Below are positions 33,601 through 43,000 of a stretch of DNA of 64,000 nucleotides, piece after piece. The notes below the pieces were generated by a model. That model saw nothing but the letters and a program-made list of their open reading frames with translations, ran no database searches and was not told where the DNA came from. The position numbers and the translations under genes were made by a program. The number at the start of each line of letters is the position of its first letter. The first letter of the stretch is position 1. Source of the stretch: Leptasterias polaris (taxonomy: Eukaryota > Echinodermata > Asteroidea > Forcipulatida > Asteriidae); the NCBI GenBank assembly GCA_037783415.1, contig JAZGTN010000022.1:2232001-2296000 (forward strand), given 5' to 3'.

Positions 33601-35594
33601 GTATTGAAGATTGTTCAAAGGTAAGAAACACATAAGGCCGAGATTTTAAAAAACATGTCTAGCGTCCAAAAAAAATCCTTTCTGGAATGTACAGACCCAT
33701 TTGTTTGTTATGTTCGATGACATCACATCTAATATTTGGCTATGAAAGAGCATTTAAAAAAAATGGAATCTTACACCATTTAAATGTGAGGTTAGCGACT
33801 TTTTTCCCCGCTTTCATGGGGACTCTATCTATTTAAAATGTTGAACTTGACCTTGGAACCCCACTTTAATATAATGAACTTAACTGTTATTCTTTTGTCT
33901 TTAGGCGTTAGATCTCCTAACACCCCCAGTAGATGCCAACGCCAAGTCCAGATTAAGAGCTCATGTGAAACGTGGCACAGCATTCTGTGAACTGGAACTC
34001 TACATTCAAGGTATTACAAAATATTAATGCTAGAGGTCCCCCAAAACAACTTTCCAATTTTCCAAACACATGTCAATAATCTTCTGATGTTTGTTTGTCA
34101 AGCCTTATGCATGTTAAAGCCTGACAGGTATTCTACATGCAAATCCTTCTCAATTAAAATTGCCAGCCAATTTCTTCCTTAATGGTAGGGTGTCATGGCC
34201 GAGTGGTTAAGAGCATCGGATTCAAGTTCTGGTGGTTTAGTCATCGGGGTGTGGGTTCGAGTCCCAGTCATGACGCTTGTGTCCTTGAGCAAGACACTTT
34301 GCTATAATTGCTTCTCTTCACCCAGGGGTATAAATGGGTACCTGCAAGGGTAGAGGTTGATATTGTGTTTGAAAAAGCCTTCGGAGCGCCATCACGGCAG
34401 CCCGGGCTGTATACTCCCCAGGGAGCTGAGAAAGATTAAAAGGGAATGTTATTGGCCCAATGACCAGGGCACTAATGTAAAGCGCATTGAGACGTTATTG
34501 TGAAATGCGCTATATAAGAACTAGTTATTATTATTATTATTAATATTTGTGGAGATTATACCTTAAAAAAATTTGTTGGAAAAACGTATATTGCTCAAAT
34601 TCTATATGAATGTTTAACTGCGCATCACAAAGACTGAACTCCAGTTGTGCTCAGAGAGAGGGCAGGGCGCATTATGTAGCCAATCCAGAAAGACCAGAGC
34701 ACAAATTTATAACGCTTGTAAGCAGACGTTTTTGTTTATGGAGCAGCTGTTAGCAAATTTACATTTAATAAACATTGCTAACTGTAGGAAAAGCAAAAGG
34801 CACGCTAGCTTGTTGGTGGTTCTTGTAAGCAGATGAATGACCTAGAATGTTATTCCATTGTGAACGCCAACACATGCTTTTAAATCTTCCTGATCATTTA
34901 CGGAATACACTTTTGCTTACACATAATTCTCTGCTGCGGTAAGCAGAAATATTTGCTACTGGCAATCACCTTTATGAAAATGGGCCCAGGGCGAGCTAGC
35001 CCTCGCTAATTTCATGATAAGTGTCGTGGGTGTTTTATGCGCCCTACACAATACACAGGACCTATAGTTTTACATTCCATCAAAAAAACGCTAGTTGAAG
35101 ACGAAGGCTTGATGTTAAGGAGCTCTTTTGTGTCCCAGACAAGCCACCAGACATGAAATGGGTTTCCATCCAATTCCTTCCAATTGCTGACCACAGTGTT
35201 TGTTTGTTTGTTTTGTTTTGTTTTATTGTAAATTTGGGGGTCATCGTTTGGTTTTCGTCAATGTAAATGCTGATTTGTAGGCAGAAATTATCAAGGAAGG
35301 CACAATAAAAGTTTCAGCTGAATACAGTGTCTACTTTGTTGAGAAAACAGCAAAAAACTGTCACAGTATTTTTATTGAGAATGCCAAATCAATCAAGTTA
35401 GGAAGTCAATGGTGCATAAGTTATAAAAAGTTTTACCAATAGCTCTTCCATTGATCTAACTGTCTGGGAAATTTGTTCTCATTTTACCAGGTTTACAAGA
35501 TTACGAAGCGGCACTTAAACTGGACCCTAAGAACGAACAGCTCAAAGCAGACTCGGACAAGATCCGAACCATCATCCAGAGCACTGTGGACTGA
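21487..35594 (+). CDS. DNAAF4: DNAAF4 (DYX1C1), dynein axonemal assembly factor 4 (11 coding exons)
   Basis: Eleven exons join to 412 residues; human has 420. The N-terminal CS/p23 domain (about 1-90) contains [34 protein letters not shown] and [14 protein letters not shown] Glu/Lys-rich coiled coil covers about 92-190. The conserved [18 protein letters not shown] motif at about 234-251 leads into a C-terminal TPR domain (about 282-400) with [59 protein letters not shown] and [13 protein letters not shown]. By family this cytoplasmic co-chaperone works with HSP90/HSP70 and R2TP-like factors to preassemble outer and inner dynein arms for motile cilia. The stop is at 35592-35594. A possible poly(A) signal AATAAA lies near 36393. 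All introns are GT–AG. Confidence 0.95.
21876..22012. mobile_element. GGGGCGCTG-family element, second copy
   Basis: In DNAAF4 intron 1. AACCGGGGCGCTGTACTCC, then a 12 bp stem ACATCTTCGAT / ATCGAAGATGT around a short loop near 21927-21957, and a closing CCCCCCAGATACTTGGT. It shares its blocks with 20709-20832. Confidence 0.5.
22624..23316. mobile_element. ~690 bp TIR element in DNAAF4 intron 1
   Basis: Begins AAGGCCAAGTAAAAAAAGTA and ends with the inverted form TTTTCTTACTTGGCC. Further inward, ACGAGTTTCTCGTCCGG and TACTATTTACTATTTTTC on the left are mirrored by GGGGTCGGGAAACTTGTAAG and TAAATAGTAAATAAAA on the right. It encodes no transposase-like protein. The right end is only ~24 bp from the exon 2 acceptor. 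Confidence 0.65.
23340..23490 (+). CDS. DNAAF4: DNAAF4 exon 2
   Basis: Residues 42-91 of the CS domain, [20 protein letters not shown] through [20 protein letters not shown]. It ends in phase 1 at TCT G|GTATAG. Confidence 0.95.
23491..24423. other. DNAAF4 intron 2
   Basis: Contains a diverged GACTGTGCTAGTCTC-family repeat at 23606-23680 and a duplicated GCCCTCACTGAGGCCAAAA / CACCCTCACTAAGGCCAAAG pair at 23733-23772. Open frames on both strands near 23968-24231 have no domain. Confidence 0.5.
24424..24557 (+). CDS. DNAAF4: DNAAF4 exon 3
   Basis: Residues 92-136, a Lys/Glu/Ala-rich coiled coil ([20 protein letters not shown] through LALKEQMR). The G|AT split codon joins it to exon 2. Confidence 0.92.
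24599..25446. mobile_element. ~850 bp TIR element in DNAAF4 intron 3
   Basis: Perfect 18 bp termini: GCAGCCGATTTCACGAAA at the left and TTTCGTGAAATCGGCTGC at the right. Subterminal motifs GCGTAACTTGCGCCA and GGCGTAACTTTC are repeated several times near both ends in opposite orientation. No long frame with a transposase signature was seen, so it is non-autonomous. Superfamily not assigned. Confidence 0.85.
26586..27010 (+). pseudogene. 5'-truncated LINE reverse-transcriptase C-terminus
   Basis: The frame from about 26590 reads [60 protein letters not shown] and GHCYRAK. This is the region downstream of the catalytic domain in many LINE polymerases. A frameshift near 26855 moves the match to [15 protein letters not shown]...[18 protein letters not shown] and a stop at about 26999. 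The element then ends in a TGATGATGATGAT tail. The catalytic core is absent; it is a dead insertion in DNAAF4 intron 3. Confidence 0.8.
27085..27247 (+). CDS. DNAAF4: DNAAF4 exon 4
   Basis: Residues 137-190, rest of the coiled coil ([20 protein letters not shown] through [11 protein letters not shown]). Acceptor TTTTAG, donor G|GTAAAA. Confidence 0.9.
27248..28159. other. DNAAF4 intron 4
   Basis: No other gene seen. Contains a repeated GATATTGAATGG / GATGTTGAATGG motif and AT-rich sequence. Confidence 0.45.
28160..28228 (+). CDS. DNAAF4: DNAAF4 exon 5
   Basis: Residues 191-213, acidic linker [23 protein letters not shown]. It matches the family only by position and a short NIF/DIF-like patch. 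The G|AT and A|GA split codons keep the frame on both sides. Confidence 0.82.
28433..28566 (+). CDS. DNAAF4: DNAAF4 exon 6
   Basis: Residues 214-258 with the signature [20 protein letters not shown]. The donor is GAA|GTAGGA, an imperfect site chosen because it joins EEE directly to [10 protein letters not shown] as in the family. Confidence 0.93.
29554..29612 (+). repeat. 15 bp tandem repeat, four copies
   Basis: GGGGACAGGGTAGCA occurs four times in tandem, with the last copy changed. The G-runs could form a quadruplex on the plus strand. Confidence 0.85.
29763..30135 (+). mobile_element. tRNA-headed SINE (GTGGCCGAGTGG family)
   Basis: GTCGTGGCCGAGTGGTCTAGG (A box) and GGGTTCGATACCCGGTCATGA (B box) form a tRNA-like head. 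The body has CTTGAGCAAGGCACTTAACC, and the tail is A-rich with AATAAATAAA. The head and body match 34190-34545. Confidence 0.85.
30330..30510 (+). repeat. dispersed repeat, 'GCCAGCCAAATACCATGT' family
   Basis: TGCTTACTAGGCTAAGCTTG, CCAGCCAAATACCATGTCATG, TTTGCTTAGCAGTAAACTG and TTGGGCCC recur near 38622-38825 and 39588-39752. Ends suggest a GGGCCCAATTTNANNG inverted terminus. Confidence 0.55.
31066..31166 (+). CDS. DNAAF4: DNAAF4 exon 7
   Basis: Residues 259-291, [20 protein letters not shown] and [13 protein letters not shown], entering TPR1. It ends in phase 2 at GGA GA|GTAAGT. Confidence 0.95.
31212..31960 (+). repeat. ~60 bp minisatellite in DNAAF4 intron 7
   Basis: About a dozen degenerate units built from GAGACCCTGTTGTCCGAGCC, TGAGTCAAGACCCTGTTGTC and AGAGTCTAAGTTTGGGTCT. 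It fills most of the intron between exons 7 and 8. Confidence 0.9.
32170..32250 (+). CDS. DNAAF4: DNAAF4 exon 8
   Basis: Residues 292-318, [29 protein letters not shown]1. The GA|C and GC|C split codons join exons 7 and 9. Confidence 0.95.
32300..32460 (-). mobile_element. SINE fragment, reverse orientation
   Basis: CCGTGTACTCCTGAGTGATGAGAAGC and the degenerate inverted head (CACTCAGCCATCAG, TTGAGTTCGA) match the SINE body near 34300 on the opposite strand. It lies in DNAAF4 intron 8, ~50 bp after exon 8. Confidence 0.5.
32640..33547. other. rest of DNAAF4 intron 8
   Basis: Contains a degenerate GCCCGGGCAAAT-rich patch near 32880-33000 and a 'GTTTTTGTCAACATAATGCTG' dispersed-repeat copy near 33115-33440. 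The two overlapping open frames at 32697-33187 have no domain. Confidence 0.5.
33548..33620 (+). CDS. DNAAF4: DNAAF4 exon 9
   Basis: Residues 319-343, [27 protein letters not shown]2. Acceptor TGTAG|C. Confidence 0.94.
33905..34010 (+). CDS. DNAAF4: DNAAF4 exon 10
   Basis: Residues 344-378, [20 protein letters not shown] and [18 protein letters not shown]3 start. Phase-1 donor G|GTATTA. Confidence 0.95.
34190..34545 (+). mobile_element. full-length tRNA-headed SINE with TTATTATT tail
   Basis: Head GTCATGGCCGAGTGGTTAAGAG and GGGTTCGAGTCCCAGTCATG, body CTTGAGCAAGACACTTTGC and CACCCAGGGGTATAAATGGG. The 3' end GCGCTATATAAGAACTAG precedes TTATTATTATT. This is the most complete copy in the window, in DNAAF4 intron 10. 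Confidence 0.9.
35238..35440. repeat. dispersed repeat, 'GTCATCGTTTGGTTTTCGTCAA' family
   Basis: GGGGTCATCGTTTGGTTTTCGTC, GCTGATTTGTAGGCAGAAATTAT, CAGCTGAATACAGTGTCTAC and AGCAAAAAACTGTCACAG match the copy at 11245. Confidence 0.6.
35491..35594 (+). CDS. DNAAF4: DNAAF4 exon 11 (stop codon)
   Basis: Residues 379-412, [20 protein letters not shown] and [14 protein letters not shown], then TGA at 35592. It matches the family's [13 protein letters not shown] ending. Confidence 0.95.
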
Positions 35595-35689
35595 AGCAAC
35601 AAAGTTCCAGCTCTTGAGGTACTTTACTCTGATCACTATCATGCCTTGCAATTTTCTAATAATTTTAAGTTGAACTGAGAACAACTTAT

Positions 35690-35765
35690 AGGAGCAGGAT
35701 TTAAACCTGAGACCTCTGAAATAACGTGCCGGCGCTCTACCAACTGAGCTATCTTGTCTATAAAA
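35690..35765 (-). mobile_element. tRNA-headed SINE fragment, reverse
   Basis: Read on the minus strand: GATAGCTCAGTTGGTAGAGCG, CCGGCACGTTA and GTTTAAATCCTGCTCC. It is a head of the family at 10913 and 41297, and probably part of the DNAAF4 3' UTR. Confidence 0.75.
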
Positions 35766-35939
35766 TTAAATACCGTAGGTCATCACTTACTTGTGCTCAA
35801 TAAGACTTTCCTACTTTTTTTTCCCAGGGGTCAAATATCTTGCCTGACTGCGGTACTTCATGTCTCAGTCCCAGACTTACTGTTCATGAATCTTTGGATT
35901 CCAGTCTAGGATCTCGATAGACTTGATGTCAAGTCCGAG

Positions 35940-36250
35940 ATCTTTTATTTGTGTTTTACCCATACACCGTATAAGCACCGTATACTCGGTACTTTCCCAA
36001 GCCCTGTGTAAACAACCTCAGGCATATTACTTGCATGGGATTCGAACCCACAACCTTTGCCATTCTAGAGCAGATGTCTTACCACTAAGCCACTGACCTT
36101 GGCCAGTAGCTTTAGGCAGTTCAAATTCTATGTTTTAGCAGTGGGTACCACAATAATTTTAAAGAATATTATTTGGTTTTACCCATACACTGATGTGTTA
36201 AGCATTGTATGCTCAGTACTTTCTGACAGCTACACCTGATGGCCTGGGTT
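35940..36250 (-). mobile_element. tRNA-headed SINE (GTGGCTTAGTGGTAAGACATC family), reverse
   Basis: On the minus strand the head GTGGCTTAGTGGTAAGACATCTGC and GGGTTCGAATCCCATGCAAG precede GGGAAAGTACCGAGTATACGG and GTGTATGGGTAAAACA. A plus-strand copy of the same order is at 41890-42065. Confidence 0.8.
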
Positions 36251-36379
36251 TTCTAAGGAATAATTCTCGGTGGTTTTCCTGCCACATCTAAATTTGAAAC
36301 TTCATTCCTTGTCTTCTCTCCATTGGGTTCTTGGCTAAGTAGTATTAAGTTCACTTTTCTTAGAGTCCTCGGCTTCACG

Positions 36380-36490
36380 ACCAGAATCATTAAATAAAAA
36401 TTAAATAAATAAAATTAAATGACATAATCGGAAAAAAGAAATGAAAAAAACGCTGCATCAATTCAATACAGTTGCAACAATTTATTTCAA
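36380..36490. terminator. possible convergent poly(A) signals of DNAAF4 (+) and PHM (-)
   Basis: AATAAA motifs occur on the plus strand near 36393-36413. On the minus strand GAAATAAATTG sits at about 36480-36487. The facing signals ~80 bp apart would end the two genes tail to tail, giving PHM a 3' UTR of ~3.4 kb. This is inferred from motifs alone. Confidence 0.3.
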
Positions 36491-37407
36491 GCAAATCTAG
36501 TGCATCACAATGTATACAGCCAAGCTTATAAAACAGCACAAGCATTTTAAAATGAAGTCGTCACTAACATCCAATTAATCAATTTAATGTGAACTGTGCT
36601 GATATGAAATCGTTGTATTTTACAAACTCTTAGAAACTTGTTTTTTAACCTTTTAGAGACCATATTGACTGCAAGCAGTCTGTACCCACAATGCTCATAT
36701 TCACTGCAAACGTCTGCAAGATCTGACCTACTTCCACTCAACCATGAGGTCAAAATAAAGGGCATGACCCCGAATTTACATTTTCCAATGTTTCTCACGT
36801 TAACATAAATTATCTATGCTTTTAAAACAAAACCAAGTTTCTGTTATAATACATTATTTTTTCCAGACACTTTTACAGGAATTTTTTTTTTCTTCAAAAA
36901 ATCAACAATAAAACCATGTCTGGGTATATGTTGACGATTATACAGAAATGAATGGTCTCTAAATGGTTAACCGAGTTGATTTCTTGTTGATCAAAACTTT
37001 TTCGGGAAAAATGAAAACTACATCTGTATTACACACCAGGACTTTAAAAAAAATCATCATTTCATAGATTTTACAAAAATACAATTCTTTTTCCTTGGTT
37101 TACTCCTTGACCAAAAAAATACATTCCATTTGTTTTGAAAACTGTCCACTAAAACTTTTACTCTTTAAAAATATCACACATTTTACCGTTAAATTTTAAA
37201 GGCTGTTATGCCTTCCTAGTGGGAGGATATTTTATCATTGGTAAGATGATTAAATTTTCTTAAGACCCAGGTTTCCTTTAGTAAGTTTTACTTTCTCAAT
37301 GTACTCCCCTCGTAAAAAAAATATCGTAAATTGAGATAGTTACATTTCTCATACATGCACTCATACAATACTCACAGATCATTATGCATTGTACAACGGT
37401 AACAAGC

Positions 37408-37645
37408 TAGGCCCAATTTCATTGCGCTGTTCGCAATGGCATTCTGTGCTTGCAATCACAATTCTGCGCACTACAGGGCAAGCACAGAATTTCTAAGCTA
37501 GCTTTGTATGCCCAGAATGCCTTGTAATGTGAACTAAGCACTCGCACAAGCAAAATTTCCCCGCTACCTGTGAACGTAAATGTGGAATTCCTTGCTTCTG
37601 TAAGTGTTGATTCTTTGCTTACGTAAGCATCAAAATGGGCCCTAA
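37408..37645. mobile_element. TIR element, 'GGCCCAATTTCAT' family
   Basis: AGGCCCAATTTCATTGCGC at the left and inverted TTGCTTACGTAAGCATCAAAATGGGCCCT at the right, with CGCACAAGCAAAATTTCC inside. Same family as 1500 and 45508. Confidence 0.6.
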
Positions 37646-38621
37646 TTACCCCCTTGAAATCGCCAGAATGATTTACTTATTTAAACAAGAGCAAAGTATT
37701 TTCAAGGAGCATGTCATGTGACATAATCAATAAGCGTGCAAGGCAATAAACTTAAAGTAATCAGATGGACCGTCAACTAAACTTTTAAACGGGGGCAGGA
37801 ACACATTTGCCGTAACCGTTTAAAAAACAAATGTTACCCTGCATATATTGTTCTTTGTTGTTACCATCCCAGAACTAAAAAGCTTCTGAAGTCTCACCCC
37901 AATACAAACTCTTATCAGCTGCAAAAAGTGCAAGTAAAAGTGAGCCTCCAAGTGCAACTAATTAAGCTCTACAACAGCATTAACTACTGACACAAATGGG
38001 TCATTCCAGGTCAAATCACCACAACTGCAAGGGTCAATCTTATAGATTTTCTGTAAGTTAATTTACTACACCTTCCTTGGTTCTTATGAGAAAACTCCAA
38101 AACTCACATGTTAGTGCTCTGCGTAATGGGGTTACAGGTTTTTGAATTTCTGATCTCGTGTTTTTGTTTACTATTTCAAACTTCTGTACCTCCAGTTTGG
38201 AACGTCAGATGAAGATGATTTTTACCCTAAATTAAAGCTGTTAACTTAAAGGAGTAAAGGTGTTAACGAGTAGAAATTTGCAAAGCATTTATAGCAACTT
38301 TTTATAAATTTATGATTGACCCTTGGAGGCGTGTTGAATTGACACGAAATGACCCAAATACTGAGTACGTTTGTACATATTTCAGGTTCATACAATTTCA
38401 TATCTGTTATCACTGAACCAAGGCATCTAATCAGTACTTCAATCACACGTTCCACCATTCAAGTTTTTTAAGTTAACATCTACGTTATGGCAAGATTGTC
38501 ATAGCTCTACAAGACATTGTAAACTTTTGGTAATTTCTCGCAATTATCAGTGCTTTTTGGGTGGGATGAGCGTTTTTGACTAATAACTGGCACTGCCGTG
38601 TTCTTATTGACCCAAGTCACA

Positions 38622-38825
38622 TGTGCCCAATTTCATAGAGCTGCTGAAGCACACAAAAGTAGCTAAGCACAAAAAATATGCTTACTTGAGTGAAAAGGTT
38701 ACCAGCCAAAATACCATGTAATGTGTACTATAAGTGATTACTTGTGACTGGTTTTCCGCTAATGCTCAGCATAAATTTGTTAAACAATATGTTCTGCTTA
38801 ACCAGCTCTGTGAAGTTGTGGATTT
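38622..38825 (+). repeat. dispersed repeat, 'CCAGCCAAAATACCATGT' family
   Basis: GCCCAATTTCATAGAGCTGC, AAAATATGCTTACTTGAG, TTACCAGCCAAAATACCATG, CCGCTAATGCTCAGCATAAA and AACCAGCTCTGTGAAGTTG. Its two ends are roughly inverted copies. Related to 30330 and 39588. Confidence 0.6.
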
Positions 38826-39587
38826 TTGGCTCTGTGGACACGGACAAGTAACACAAATTATGGTAACTTTTGTGTGTGTGCTTTCTTTGTCCATTTTTTT
38901 ATCTTCTTCCTGTGCCAGAAATGTTCCAACTGTTTTGCCAAAATTTAGGATGGCAGTCCCCCTTCCCTGCCTCCTGGGTCGTACACCTATGTCTGTAGAA
39001 CCCTCCACAAACAAACTACAGTGGCAGGCGAACCACAACATAAAGCAATCATAAGTTAACTTGATAAAATATTGAGCCAATGTGACCATACCAATCCTCT
39101 TTGTTGAATAGTTCCTTTTTGACGGATTGCCGAATTAAGTTGAACTTTTAAAATGTTTTGCTCTCTCTTGATACCACGTTTCAGCAGCTGAAGAGAGATT
39201 TACCAAAAGCCAACACTGGGCTTGATGTTTAAATCTACATACATGTACATAAATTATCTATATACAATAATATACATACAATTCCCATTAAAATCTGCCC
39301 TTATATCTTTCTGGAATGTCACTTTAAAAAATTTGGCATTTTTACATCGTTGTAAAAAGGTGTTTTAATAAACCCATCCCCACCACTTCCAGACATCCAA
39401 ACAAAAATGTTTCTTAAAACCAACATTTTTTTATGTTAAATCTTCAGGTGGCTCTCCAAAAGTTAAAGGGAATTCAAAAAAATGTGTAACAATTTTGTTG
39501 CTGTTGCATCATTCTTCTACACAAATTTGTCTGTTGAATGTGAAGTCAAAAGAATTCTGTGAAGAAAAACACCATAGTGCGAACTTG

Positions 39588-39752
39588 CTTGGCCCTATTT
39601 CTTAAAGCTAACCAGAGAAAAATCTTGCTAAGTAGGAAACAGGTTACCAGCCAAATTACTGTGTAGTGTATATTGTTCGTGCCTGGTGCCCTTCTAATTC
39701 TTGCTTGGCAATCAGCATTTGCTCCTATTTGTTAAATTGGGCCCTTTTACTA
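39588..39752 (+). repeat. dispersed repeat, same family, third copy
   Basis: GGCCCTATTTCTTAAAGCTAACC, TTGCTAAGTAGGAAACAGGTTACC, AGCCAAATTACTGTGTAGTG and closing TTGTTAAATTGGGCCC. Confidence 0.6.
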
Positions 39753-39903
39753 TTGACTGAGTCGTGATGTTTTAAAATTTGTTAGTCATGCTTTCCATGA
39801 CCTCCCCCCCCCCCCCCCCACCCAAAAAATAAAAATATAAAATAAATTCCACTTGTGATCCAAACGAGTCCCTAACTTCATTCTTGACCCCTAAATCAGC
39901 TGC

Positions 39904-40075
39904 TTAATCTTCCGTCTGGCCAGCAGGCAATGAACTGGCCAACTTGTCTGGTACGTTCTTCAGGTGGTCCGCCCAGTGGTAATCGTAGGTCACGCATGTA
40001 TCGGAGACTGGCAGGGGCTCATTTTTGGTGTAGTACATCATGTAGAAGTTACACATCTCGTCCTTTGTGGTCGGC
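39904..40075 (-). CDS. PHM: PHM exon 12 (stop codon)
   Basis: Residues 310-366, PTTKDEMCNFYMMYYTKNEP to the TAA at 39904-39906. M317 in DEMC is the methionine ligand of the second copper site. Confidence 0.95.
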
Positions 40076-43000
40076 CTGATTTGAGAGAGAGAATTTCAAA
40101 TGTAAATTTCTTTAGGAATAAAAAAACAACTTTCTCCCTCCCGTCCTTCTCTTTTGAGTGCAGCCTTCAAATGATTGAAGATAAACACACTGCCAGACAC
40201 ACCAGGGTGAACCCCTTATCTTTGCAATAAGTGTCTTTTACGTGCATTGATAGTTTTTATAACAACACATGGGACCAACGGCTTATTGTCCCATCGAAAG
40301 GACGTAGCAATAATGGTTAAAGTGTCTTGCTTAAAGCATGGCGGTACCTCCATGCTTAAAGGACACAAGGGTCCACCTGGGTCTCAAACTCGCACCCCGC
40401 TGATAAAATACACCAGAGCTTGTCGTGATTTACGACAAAAGTGTCAAGACCGAGTCTCGAACCCAAACCCTGCTGATCAGAAACACCATAGCTTTGGTGC
40501 TCTTTACCGCTCGGCCACGACACGCTATCATCAGTGTCTTTTTGTTTTCATTGGGATCATAAGCTTCCTTCTTGAATGGGCTTATGTATTCAGGAATAGA
40601 TCCAGGAATTTCACCGGGGAGGAGTAAAAGAATAAGGGAACAAAAGCAGAAAAAGTAACTGGAAGGTTTGCGTTGATTCTTGTTTAGACACAAGCATGGG
40701 GGTTTATGTCTACAGCAAGATTAGGGCTATTATTATGTGATGGCCCAACTTTAAAGTTTACAAAAGGAAAAATTCTTCAAGAGAAGGGAGGGGTCTGAAC
40801 CCCATGGACCCACCCCGTGGATCCACGTCTGATATTAATTTTTGCCATGTGCAAATGTTACAACATTATCGTCAATGAGGAAATAGTTTGCCATTGGAGA
40901 ATTTATTTGGCATTGGAATATTTCCAGTAAGGTATAATTGCCATGACTGCAGTGGTTACCATTGAGTTTACTCACCCAATGAATGTATCTGTGTCTCTGT
41001 CACTGTCAAACGTACACCTCATGGCCTGAAGGAGACATGTCAACATAGAAGTTACAAAAACAAAACTAGTAGTTCATACAATACATTCAGTGTACTGTTT
41101 CTACCTGAGCCCAGTCTCCTAGCAATGTCGAAGCAGAAAATGTTTTGTATTAGAATTTATTTTTCTGGCTGCCGCTTCCCAGGTTGTACCGTAAGCTTGG
41201 GTGAGATCCCTGGCTATACGGCAGTTAACAGTTGTGTGGCTTCTGGCACCCCCAAACAAAGGTATTGACAAAATAGGCAGATCGCTAACATAAGGCTAGT
41301 AGATTGCTCAGTTGGTAGAGCGCCGGCACATTAATCCGGGAGTCATTGGTTCAAATTACGCTCTGTCACTTTTCTTTGTTCAAACTATTATAAAATTTAC
41401 CTCTAGAGTCAGTTTCCCTGTGGTTTATTACTTTATATTTGAAAAAAAAACCTACAAAAATGAAATTTGGAAAACATTGGAAATTGTCAAATTCAGGTCT
41501 TGACTTTTATTTTGACTTTTTGTTTGAGAGGAAATAGGTCTTGCAGGCATTTGATGCCGCTAGGCGCATTTGGTACAAGCCGTTTCCGGCCGCTATGGTC
41601 TCTAAAGTGTTAAAAGAATCGTAATCAGGCACTCACACCTAACGTGATTGCAAATAATTCATTGAAATAGACAGCTACTCTTACCAGTGTGTCGCCTTTC
41701 TCTATGGTGAAGTCTGGGTTAGAAACAGGATAAAACATCTGTAAACAAAAAACACAAGAATTGGTTATTGTTTGTTTGGGGGTTTTGTCGTGTAATTTTT
41801 GTAGTTATTTATTTAGCATTTTTCTCATTTCAATTTGTAACGCATAGGATTTGAAATGCCTCTAGGATTCAAACTGCCTCTAGCCACTGGGCTAGTTCTT
41901 TGGTCTAGTGGTAAGCCATCTAGCAATGCAAAGGTTGTTGGTTCAAATCCCACCTGAGTGATTTGCTTGTGGATTTGTTTTAATTTTTTTTTTTCACAGA
42001 ACTTGGGAAAGTACTGAGTATAGAGTGCTTAACACACATCGGTGTATGGGTAAAAACTAATTTTGTTCTTTATCCCTGATGCAAAGTTAACATCTGTTAC
42101 ATTTCAATTTCAATCTTTGTCTTCCTAATCTCCAGGAATTTAACTACAAGAAGATTCCAAAGACAATGCTGATCTATGCAAACCACATCACTTGTAAAGG
42201 AGGGAGCGGCAGTGAGGAGTGTTCATGTTATTCCCTTCTTCATTGCATTGGGATCTATAGCCAAGACTTCCATCATAGCCCGATTTTCATAAGGTGCTGC
42301 CAGTCAGGAAATGTTTCTCTCATTGAGGCAGATAATAGTTTCATTAACATTATTGTATGTGTATTTCATAAAACTGGATCATTTTGCAAAGTTAACAGGT
42401 TCACCATGAATACAAGTATGCAAGTAAATTTTAACCTTAACCAATCATAAGACATTTTCACACTACTCTATTCCCCCGGGGGGGAACCCCGGGGAATAAC
42501 GGCCGGCCCTTTTACACTTGGAGCGTTTTACCCCTGATCTACCACGGCAATTGGGCATACCCGGGGAATAGCCACCCCTGCTCTGGAGTTGGGGTAATCA
42601 GTAAAACCCTGCGGTATTCTTGAAATGTGCAACCGGAACCCTGTGGAATAGGGACCTAGGCGGGGACAGTGTGAAAGTGCGCCGGGGTAACCGTGGGGTA
42701 AATAAAACTCCCGGGGCCTTCCTAAGGCTGTACTCCATGGGGATAGGAGAAACAGTGTGAAAAAGGGCTATAGTGTAAGTATGTTTTGGCTGCCGGTAGC
42801 ATTTTGTCTGTCAGTACCTCAAAACCGAAACAGCAGCCAACAGCTTCACTTTATAGGTCCAACAAAAGATGCTCAAAATCTGACGTTTTATGTTTTGAGT
42901 TTAACATTCAGAGTGGACTGTGATGCAGCAAATTGTATGATTTGCCTCCTTGAAATCGCATGGGAAATATCAAACAAAACATGCTTTTAGAGAAGTGCCG

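Larger units (their letters stand above)
36490..39903. other. candidate PHM 3' UTR / intergenic
   Basis: AT-rich and without coding exons. Includes a 'CCCAATTTCAT' TIR element at 37408-37645, two 'CCAGCCAAAATACCATGT' repeats at 38622-38825 and 39588-39752, and a C-run at 39806-39820. No PAL (amidating lyase) sequence was recognised. Confidence 0.5.
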
